Shown: piece after piece, positions 56,987 through 62,931 of the stretch
Layout of the letters: each line of letters starts with the position of its first letter
Numbering within the stretch: the stretch's first letter is position 1
Assembly: GCF_947387495.1 (NCBI RefSeq)
Contig: NZ_CANDNU010000007.1
Location: 1-62,931 of the forward strand
From: Limosilactobacillus difficilis
GTDB lineage: Bacteria > Bacillota > Bacilli > Lactobacillales > Lactobacillaceae
Reading direction: 5' to 3'
Length of the DNA stretch: 62,931 nucleotides
Notes under the pieces: generated by a model
Database searches by the model: none
Seen by the model: the letters and a program-made list of their open reading frames with translations, nothing else
Told to the model about the DNA's origin: nothing
Position numbers and translations under genes: made by a program

Positions 56987-57727
56987 ATGCCCTTGCAGAT
57001 TAAACAACTACAGTTAGGAGCCGGACTACCTAAGATTGCAGTGCCATTGACCGGCCGAGCCCTTCCCCAGTTGACAGCCCAGCTCGATGCGGCCCTCAAC
57101 AAGCAACCTGACCTAATCGAATGGCGAGTCGACTACCTTCAAGACCTCAGCGACGATACACTCATCAAAACAGGACAAAGCCTTCACCGTCGCTGCCAGC
57201 AGATCCCGCTCATTGCCACAATTCGAACGAAGCAAGAAGGGGGCCAGTTCGTGGGCGATGACCAGTATTACCAACGACTGCTACAACTTTTAATTGCTAA
57301 CCACTGTGCCGACATATTCGATCGGGAAGTCAAGCGTCAAGTCGATCTCCAGCAAAATGCGAAAAAGGCTCCGCTAATCTTCAGCGCCCACTATTTCCAC
57401 AACACTCCGGGCACTGATGGCCTGAAAAAGCTTCTCGGCCAAATGGCTCAGCAAGGCGCCGATATTCTCAAACTGGCAACGATGCCCCATAACAGTGCTG
57501 ACGTTTTGCGCTTACTGGCGGTCAGCAACTGGGCTAAAGAACACTTTGAGCAACCAATCGTCACCATGGCGATGGGCCCGCTAGGCACCATTACCCGTAT
57601 TGCCGGCGCCATCTTTGGATCGGCGATCACCTTTGCGACGGTCCAACAGTCATCAGCTCCTGGGCAGCTGAGCATTGAACAGACCCGACAGGGAATTCAG
57701 CTTCTTCAAAAACAAGAAAACCGCTAG
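56987..57727 (+). CDS. aroD: 3-dehydroquinate dehydratase, type I
   Basis: 246 residues. The type I (Schiff-base) enzyme: EWRVDYL near the N-terminus, the catalytic His in FSAHYFHNTPG, the Schiff-base Lys in ILKLATMPHN, and MAMGPLGTITRIAGAIFGS. Last gene of the operon, 2 bases after aroE. aroA, aroC and aroK are not in the window. Confidence 0.93.
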   Translation: MPLQIKQLQLGAGLPKIAVPLTGRALPQLTAQLDAALNKQPDLIEWRVDYLQDLSDDTLIKTGQSLHRRCQQIPLIATIRTKQEGGQFVGDDQYYQRLLQLLIANHCADIFDREVKRQVDLQQNAKKAPLIFSAHYFHNTPGTDGLKKLLGQMAQQGADILKLATMPHNSADVLRLLAVSNWAKEHFEQPIVTMAMGPLGTITRIAGAIFGSAITFATVQQSSAPGQLSIEQTRQGIQLLQKQENR

Positions 57728-57763
57728 CAAGAGCAGTAATGCTCATTGCCAGCGGTTTTCTTT
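57717..57763 (+). terminator. aro operon terminator
   Basis: AAAACCGCT-A-GCAA / TTGC-C-AGCGGTTTT with an inner GAGCA/TGCTC stem, followed by CUUU. It overlaps the aroD stop codon. Confidence 0.85.
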
Positions 57764-57778
57764 AGATTCAAGCATTCA

Positions 57779-58363
57779 TTATGAGAATTGAATGTTGTCC
57801 TTTAAGTAATCGTAAAGCATCCCCTGCTTCAGCTCTGCGGTATCCAGGCCCAGAGTTTCAGCAATCTTGTAGCCAAAGGCCCATGCCGTTGCCGGTCCCC
57901 GACTAGTGATGACGTGCTTGTCCTTGTCAACTACCGTGATGTCTTCGTGGAAGCGACCATTCTTGGCATCCGCCTGGGTCTGCTTATCCATTCCAGGGTA
58001 AACGGTGTAGTCAGCATCATCAAGGACGCCATAGGCTGCCAAAGCCGTCGGCGCAGCACACATGGCACAATCCCATTTGCCTGCCTGCTGCCGCTTCAGC
58101 ATGATGTCTTTCATCTTTTTGCTTTCCTTGAGACGTTTGGCACCACCCATTCCGCCAGGGAAAATCACTGCATCGTAGTCCAGGAGAGAATCATCAGCTA
58201 CCTGATCCATTTTGAGAGCGACCTGGTGGGCACTCACCACGTCCAGCGAGTCAAGCCCAACCATCGCGGTCTCAACGCCTAAGCGCCGAAAAATATCAAC
58301 TTGGCTCAGGGCTTCAACTTCTTCGCAACCATCCGCAAAAATTACCGCAACCTTTGTCATCAT
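57779..58363 (-). CDS. DJ-1/PfpI-family protein (YajL/ThiJ-like)
   Basis: 194 residues. The DJ-1 fold with E in FADGCEEVEA, GGMGGAKRL and the nucleophile elbow DCAMCAAPTALAAYG, whose Cys is reactive. Family members act as glyoxalases, deglycases or chaperones. The start is set at ATG 58363 (MMTKVAVIF), 6 bases after AAGGAG. It follows the alpha/beta hydrolase gene by 16 bases. Confidence 0.88.
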   Translation of the reverse strand: MMTKVAVIFADGCEEVEALSQVDIFRRLGVETAMVGLDSLDVVSAHQVALKMDQVADDSLLDYDAVIFPGGMGGAKRLKESKKMKDIMLKRQQAGKWDCAMCAAPTALAAYGVLDDADYTVYPGMDKQTQADAKNGRFHEDITVVDKDKHVITSRGPATAWAFGYKIAETLGLDTAELKQGMLYDYLKDNIQFS

Positions 58364-58379
58364 TAAGCGCTCCTTTTCA

Positions 58380-59378
58380 TTATGATTTCTGTTCATGCAC
58401 GCACTGATCAACAATCCTCATCGCTTCTTTAGCTTCTGGGATCGGATACAGGGGGTAAATATGAAACATACCCCGGCTTACCTGGTAATTCACCGGTACC
58501 TGCGCGTCCTTCAACTTTTCCACGAAGTCGTTGGCATCGGGATACATAATTTCCCGGGTACCGACAAAAATAGTGACATCCCGTAGCATCCGAATATCGC
58601 CGTTGATAGGACTGAGTCGATAATCAGCTGGCGACGTTTCACCAGCCCACAAGCGACCAACTTCCCGCAGCCCAGTTGCGTCTAAAGTGACGTCATCCTT
58701 TTGGTATTCATCAATCAAAGGATTTTTTAATTCGAGGTCTAACCAAGGTGAAAAGAGGATGAGATGTCCCGGCTGGGGCAGGCCCCGCTGACCAAGGTAT
58801 TCACAGAAGCCCGTGGCCAAACCGCCGCCAGCCGAATCACCCATCAAAGTGATCCGGCTCGCCTCAAACTGGCCATACATCGTTTCGTAAAACTGTAACA
58901 GGTACTGATAAACCTGGTTAAACTGGTTAACCGGCACGAGCGGATAAAGCGGTACATAGATACAGCAATCAGTCTGCAAGGCTAAGCGGTTGAGGTAGCG
59001 CCAGTGGTCGCGATCCGCCCGCTGGAGGTAAGCACCGCCCATCAGGTAGATGATCACCGGCTGATCATCACTGCGCCGGTTAAGAATGAACAGCTGACCA
59101 CCATCAATTTTTTGCTCCTGCACAGGAACATCAAAATTCACGTTAGCTGGCTGCTGGTAATCGTGATCATCTTCCTCACGCACCTGTTGAATCAGCAAAT
59201 CCCGGGCCTGGGGATCAGCTAGTGAGTCCTTAAAGCCTGACAGCTGAATTGCCACCGAAGTGATGGCTGCCTGGCGGGAAGAATGATCACCGCAACGGGT
59301 CAGGTCGCGCAGATCAGCCCCAATGTTGGCGGCAACGCCGGATGCCATTTTACGACTAAAGAACTTCTTATTAGACAT
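58380..59378 (-). CDS. Alpha/beta hydrolase, hormone-sensitive-lipase-like
   Basis: 332 residues. Oxyanion segment IYLMGGAYLQ (HGG replaced by MGG), nucleophile motif GDSAGGG, Asp in the GTREIMYPDAND region and His in GMFHIYPL. An N-terminal extension of about 100 residues precedes the hydrolase fold. Probably a small-ester carboxylesterase; the substrate is unknown. The start at ATG 59378 has AAAGGAG 6 bases upstream. Confidence 0.82.
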   Translation of the reverse strand: MSNKKFFSRKMASGVAANIGADLRDLTRCGDHSSRQAAITSVAIQLSGFKDSLADPQARDLLIQQVREEDDHDYQQPANVNFDVPVQEQKIDGGQLFILNRRSDDQPVIIYLMGGAYLQRADRDHWRYLNRLALQTDCCIYVPLYPLVPVNQFNQVYQYLLQFYETMYGQFEASRITLMGDSAGGGLATGFCEYLGQRGLPQPGHLILFSPWLDLELKNPLIDEYQKDDVTLDATGLREVGRLWAGETSPADYRLSPINGDIRMLRDVTIFVGTREIMYPDANDFVEKLKDAQVPVNYQVSRGMFHIYPLYPIPEAKEAMRIVDQCVHEQKS

Positions 59379-59463
59379 TGCCAACTCCTTTGCCATTGCG
59401 TCATTTGCCACTAATTTAATCGTACCATGAAATTAACAAATGTGGGACAAGCTTAAGCAAATT

Positions 59464-59494
59464 TAAAAAAGCGTGGCCAACAATGATCACGCTT
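59464..59494 (-). terminator. Terminator after the DHA2 exporter gene
   Basis: AAGCGTG / CACGCTT stem (59494-59488 with 59475-59469) with a 12-base loop, followed by UUUUUU, about 60 bases after the MFS stop. Confidence 0.75.
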
Positions 59495-59555
59495 CCGCTA
59501 GCTGATGAATATGGAGCAGTAATTCCCACCTATTTGCCGATATTTCCCGGGAAAT

Positions 59556-61040
59556 TTAATCGGTGCTTTCCCCTAAGTGGGGCCAACTGTGACGTATGGC
59601 AACAACTAGAGCCAATAGCAGTGCGAGTAAAGTTAAGCCTAGGCCGACGTACATAATATTGTGGTAGGCATCATAAAGAATCTGCCGCATCACCGGCAGC
59701 AAGTCAGTTGGCAGCTTATTCGCCGTCGCCGCGTTGGTCAGCTGGTTCATCATCGTCATTGTGATGCCATGATGGTGGCGAAGGTGCTCAACAATCGTAT
59801 TGTTCAACACTACCCCGTAAACCGCCGACATCATCGTTTGGCTGAGAATTCGCAGTAAATAAGCCACTGAAGTTGCAGCGGGCATATCATTAAGCGGTAC
59901 GTCGGTCTGCACGCTCATTTGCAGGACGTTGAAATTTAAGCCGACACCGAAGCCCTGGAAGGCGCCCGCAACTAGCAAGAGCCAAAACGGAATTGCCTTC
60001 CCAACAAGAATAATCAGCAAGAAGGCAATAGCCAAACTCGAAATGCCGGCACAGATCAGCCAGTACTTATGTGGCCGGTAATTAATGACCGCCACGAGTT
60101 CGGATCCAAGAAAATTGGTGATGGCACCTGGGATCTGGGTCACCCCACCCAGAAAGGCACTCAGACCGAGAATCCCCTGGGCCCACATCGGGACGTAAGT
60201 CAGAAAGGCGATAAAGGCGCCCCACATAATCATAAAGAAGAGAAAGTCCAGCAAAAGCTGCTGGTTGGTAAAGAAGCGCGTCGGTACGATCGCATCTTCC
60301 GAACGACTCTCCAGCCGAAACATGATGAGCATCGCAACTGCCCCGCCAATCAATACAATGGCTACTTCCCAATTAGGAATCGTGCCGATCATTTCAATTC
60401 CCGTCAGGATCAGGGACAGACCCACGATCATAGCAACTGCTCCTGGGATGTCCACTTTTTTGCCGGCTGCCAGTCGGTGAGCGGGTTTGAAGAAGATTCC
60501 GACGATCGTCACCGTCACCAGGGCAATCGGGACGTTGATGAAAAAGATCCAGCGCCAGCCAAAGAAGTCGACAATCCAGCCACCAACCAGGGGGCCAATA
60601 ATTGAGGCCGTGTTAAAGAAAGCACTCGCCAGCCCAATCACCTGAGCCCGTTTTTTCAAATCATCATACAAAAAGCCATAGACAATCATCGGAATGATGT
60701 TGACCCCACCGGCACCGATCCCCATGATCGTTCGACCGATGATAAAGAATTGAATATTCGTAGCAATTCCCTGGGCAACCGTGCCGATCAAGAAAAGCGA
60801 CGTCGCTAGCAAAAATGCTGTTTTATTACCCACGTGTTCGCCGAATTTACTCCACAAGGAGGAAGAAACCGACATTCCCAACAGAAAGGTGGCCACAATC
60901 CACCCAATATAAGACAAACCATGGAGGTCACTAGTGATCGCCGGCATCGCCGTGTTTACAATTGTCCCATCCAGACCGGCCATCACATTTGACATCAGTA
61001 ATGCGCCGGTCACCAACTTTAAATGGGCTTGCTTTGCCAT
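59556..61040 (-). CDS. MFS drug exporter, DHA2 (14-TMS, EmrB/QacA) family
   Basis: 494 residues. LDGTIVNTAMPAI (motif D1) in TM1, SKFGEHVGNKTAF (motif A), GPLVGGWIVDFFGWRWIFFINVP (motif C). Length and 14 predicted segments fit the DHA2 multidrug group. No adjacent regulator. It lies 39 bases after the ThrE-type gene without a terminator, so the two may form an operon. Confidence 0.88.
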   Translation of the reverse strand: MAKQAHLKLVTGALLMSNVMAGLDGTIVNTAMPAITSDLHGLSYIGWIVATFLLGMSVSSSLWSKFGEHVGNKTAFLLATSLFLIGTVAQGIATNIQFFIIGRTIMGIGAGGVNIIPMIVYGFLYDDLKKRAQVIGLASAFFNTASIIGPLVGGWIVDFFGWRWIFFINVPIALVTVTIVGIFFKPAHRLAAGKKVDIPGAVAMIVGLSLILTGIEMIGTIPNWEVAIVLIGGAVAMLIMFRLESRSEDAIVPTRFFTNQQLLLDFLFFMIMWGAFIAFLTYVPMWAQGILGLSAFLGGVTQIPGAITNFLGSELVAVINYRPHKYWLICAGISSLAIAFLLIILVGKAIPFWLLLVAGAFQGFGVGLNFNVLQMSVQTDVPLNDMPAATSVAYLLRILSQTMMSAVYGVVLNNTIVEHLRHHHGITMTMMNQLTNAATANKLPTDLLPVMRQILYDAYHNIMYVGLGLTLLALLLALVVAIRHSWPHLGESTD

Positions 61041-61079
61041 CGAAGCTCCCCTTTCGTCAATTCATTTATCCTTGCCAAT

Positions 61080-62447
61080 TTAACCATTATGGCGCCATTT
61101 GTCGTCCGTCAGAATCCGGGCAGTAATCAGGCCCAGCGGTAAAGCAAAGACGATCAACATCGCCTGAACGGTCCAATAAGCACCGATCGAGACAGAAGTT
61201 AATCCCATGTTATACATTGCCCGGTACATGTAAAGCCCGGGAACCATGATCACGATTGACGGGACCGTTAAAGCAATCCGCGGATACCCAACCTTCGTGC
61301 GAACAAGCGATGCCAGCAATCCGGCTACAAGGGCACCGATAAAAGCAGCCGCTCCACTAGGCATATGCACTAAATCCACCAATTCGAGACGGAGAGTATT
61401 GGCCACCGCCCCGATCAAACCGGCAATCGTGGCTAATTTCAGCGTGGAGTTAAACATCATCGAGAAACCGAAAACTCCGCAAAAGCTCATTACCACCCGC
61501 AAGAGGCACAGGACTAATGGGGTTAAGCCCAGTGCTTCAAAGTTGCGCGGGTTCAAATGGAGGCACATCGCAACAAACCAGCCTGCCATCGTTGCCACCA
61601 CAATTACTAGCAGGGAATAAGCCAACCTTTCCAAACCAGATTTCATATCCAATTTAGACATGTCTAGGCCGCTGGTAATAAACGGAAAACCTGGAATAAT
61701 AAAGAGCATTGCACCGATGTAGCCCGCCTCGTGCATCGCATTGACGTGAAGGGTCAGTCGCAGCAAGGCCAAACTAGCACTATAGGCCACCCCTGCCACA
61801 GCAATAGCCACCGCAATGCAAGCCAGCAAGGTGATGTGACGGTCGATTAATTCGCGCCGGACAAAATTGCCGAAGAAGGCCCCAACAAAGCAGCACACCA
61901 TTTCCACCGGGCCACCGCCCAGCAAAAAGATAAAGGCGGCACAGGCTAAAGCAGCTGCCAAGCCCACTTTAATCGGCGAATACAGGCCACGGGTGTTAGC
62001 AATATGGGTTAATTTCTTATGGATTTCCCCAATCGTCATCTTCTCTCCCCGTTTGTCGAAAAGCCGAATAAATTTTTCCAGTTCAGTCAACCGGGTTGTG
62101 TTGACGCTGGTGCCAGGCAGCGATAAGGATTGCGTATAGCTATGGTTATCATCCATACAAGTATATTCGAGCGAAGTTAAACCGATATCGGCCGAGCAGG
62201 TCATCCCCAACTTTCGGGCAACGACGTTCATCGAATCACGAACCCGCCAAGCCCCGGTTCCACAAGCGAGAAGCATCAGGCCGATACGGCCCACAATCAA
62301 GGCCCGTTCACCCAGGCTAGCTCGCCGGGCTGTCGTCACGTTATCGGCAGTCATAAAGTCGTGCCACGGAATCCGCATGTGATGTGCCTGAGACAGCTGT
62401 TTGATTTTTTCATCGATTGCTGGATCAACATCGATGTCTTTCTTCAT
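61080..62447 (-). CDS. thrE: Threonine/serine exporter, ThrE family (fused form)
   Basis: 455 residues. The N-terminal DUF1212 half (LLACGTGAWRVRDSMNVVARKLG) and the C-terminal DUF3815 half (VPSIVIMVPGLYMYRAMY) are fused, with about ten membrane segments. It is the full-length counterpart of the split pair at 35500-36729. The Corynebacterium ThrE exports Thr and Ser; the substrate here is inferred. The start at ATG 62447 (MKKDIDVDPAID) follows TGGAG; an ATG 15 bases earlier is less likely. Confidence 0.88.
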   Translation of the reverse strand: MKKDIDVDPAIDEKIKQLSQAHHMRIPWHDFMTADNVTTARRASLGERALIVGRIGLMLLACGTGAWRVRDSMNVVARKLGMTCSADIGLTSLEYTCMDDNHSYTQSLSLPGTSVNTTRLTELEKFIRLFDKRGEKMTIGEIHKKLTHIANTRGLYSPIKVGLAAALACAAFIFLLGGGPVEMVCCFVGAFFGNFVRRELIDRHITLLACIAVAIAVAGVAYSASLALLRLTLHVNAMHEAGYIGAMLFIIPGFPFITSGLDMSKLDMKSGLERLAYSLLVIVVATMAGWFVAMCLHLNPRNFEALGLTPLVLCLLRVVMSFCGVFGFSMMFNSTLKLATIAGLIGAVANTLRLELVDLVHMPSGAAAFIGALVAGLLASLVRTKVGYPRIALTVPSIVIMVPGLYMYRAMYNMGLTSVSIGAYWTVQAMLIVFALPLGLITARILTDDKWRHNG

Positions 62448-62485
62448 AATTCTCCACTCCATCTAAAAGTTGTCAGTCGGAAACT

Positions 62486-62514
62486 ATTATACGAACTTTC
62501 CCTTCTTTTGTGTA
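62486..62514 (-). promoter_or_regulatory. thrE-MFS operon promoter
   Basis: -35 TACACA (62514-62509), 17-base spacer, perfect -10 TATAAT (62491-62486). Confidence 0.5.
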
Positions 62515-62784
62515 TAGAAAATTCCAAAAAGCCGCTGGAGCTGAATCCGATCATCAATTGGAAGAGAATAACTAAAGTCTTTCCTTTTTGGTCATATTTT
62601 CTTCACATTCTCTGGTTATCATAATAAGCGTAATGAAGGAAGACTTCATTACAGCTCAAACCGATTATTTTTCAATTACTCCTCCCAATAGTAACCGAAA
62701 AATATTAGTTGCGAGATCTCCCCCAAGGTTATTCATAACAAATAATGCAGCAGTTCTCCCCCAAGGCTGCTGCTTTTCTTTTGC
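62515..62784. other. Intergenic stretch without recognisable gene
   Basis: Between the thrE promoter and the right IS there is no credible coding frame. CTCCCCCAAGG occurs twice (near 62718 and 62757); the second copy lies in the loop of a terminator-like hairpin on the plus strand. It may be the truncated tail of a gene or small RNA cut by the IS insertion. Confidence 0.4.
62747..62782 (+). terminator. Orphan terminator-like hairpin
   Basis: GCAGCAG / CTGCTGC (62747-62753 with 62767-62773) followed by UUUUCUUUU. No plus-strand gene precedes it within the window. Confidence 0.6.
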
Positions 62785-62931
62785 CTGAGAATTTACAATT
62801 CAAGTGCAACATAAATTAAAAAAATAACCCATAACGGGTAGAATTAGTTTAATGACCAAATCAAACTAATCGAGGTAATCCGTTATGAGCTATATACATC
62901 TTACTATAAAAGAACGCGAAATGCTTATGTG
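62785..62931 (+). mobile_element. IS30-like insertion sequence, 5' part (right copy)
   Basis: A 78-base end sequence identical, but for one base, to the reverse complement of 1-78 runs into a transposase start. The element continues beyond the window. The first bases (about CTGAG) may or may not belong to the IS. Confidence 0.75.
62885..62931 (+). CDS. IS30-family transposase, N-terminal fragment
   Basis: Only the first 15 codons are inside the window: MSYIHLTIKEREMLM, which matches the start of lactobacillar IS30-family transposases. GAGG lies 10 bases upstream. The rest lies outside. Confidence 0.75.
   Translation, partial: MSYIHLTIKEREMLM

Overview
The window reads as chromosomal DNA of a low- to mid-GC Gram-positive bacterium of the family Lactobacillaceae, most likely a heterofermentative Limosilactobacillus-type species (inferred from protein sequences, gene order and C34 tRNAs such as Pro-CGG and Val-CAC, not from a database search). 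Both ends carry the same 78-bp stretch in inverted orientation (77 of 78 identical). On the right it runs into the start codon of an IS30-type transposase. The window therefore looks like a chromosomal segment, or an assembly contig, bounded by two copies of one insertion sequence that point outward.

Positions 82-31200, almost all on the minus strand, hold the housekeeping core. Read in the direction of transcription: ctsR-clpC, a TetR regulator, rpoB-rpoC, a DUF998 membrane protein, then (after a plus-strand prepilin peptidase) the str operon rpsL-rpsG-fusA, the S10-spc-alpha supercluster rpsJ to rplQ with secY, adk, infA and rpoA, and an RNA hairpin directly after rplQ that fits the L17 downstream element. 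Leaders and terminators are well preserved: a CtsR box, two rpoB promoters around an intrinsic terminator, a two-hairpin rpsL leader, a terminator between rpsG and fusA, and an S10 leader.

Positions 31330-49400 are accessory and housekeeping functions: five tRNAs (Val, Leu, Gly, Arg, Pro), a coupled esterase-GNAT-LysP operon, a PAP2 phosphatase, a split ThrE-type exporter, and a metal and stress block (DtxR/MntR-like regulator, Zn-type CDF exporter, two VIT/CCC1 transporters, a universal stress protein, a cytosolic multicopper oxidase). These are followed by a CPBP protease, a PAS-like protein translationally coupled to a flavin transferase (ApbE), an IS605-like structured remnant, RNase J, a pseudouridine synthase and tRNA-Asp.

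Positions 49400-62931 hold mprF, dipeptidase pepD, the shikimate operon aroF-aroB-aroE-aroD behind an attenuation-type leader with its own 19-codon leader peptide, a DJ-1/PfpI protein with an alpha/beta hydrolase, a DHA2 drug exporter with a full-length ThrE-type exporter, and the right-hand IS.

The least explained pieces are: (1) the PAS-like protein with a C-terminal flavinylation-type motif overlapping a signal-less ApbE, both apparently cytosolic; (2) the structured, TnpB-less IS605-like element just upstream of that pair; and (3) the aro leader, which combines a W/F/Y-containing leader peptide, alternative long stems and a terminator.
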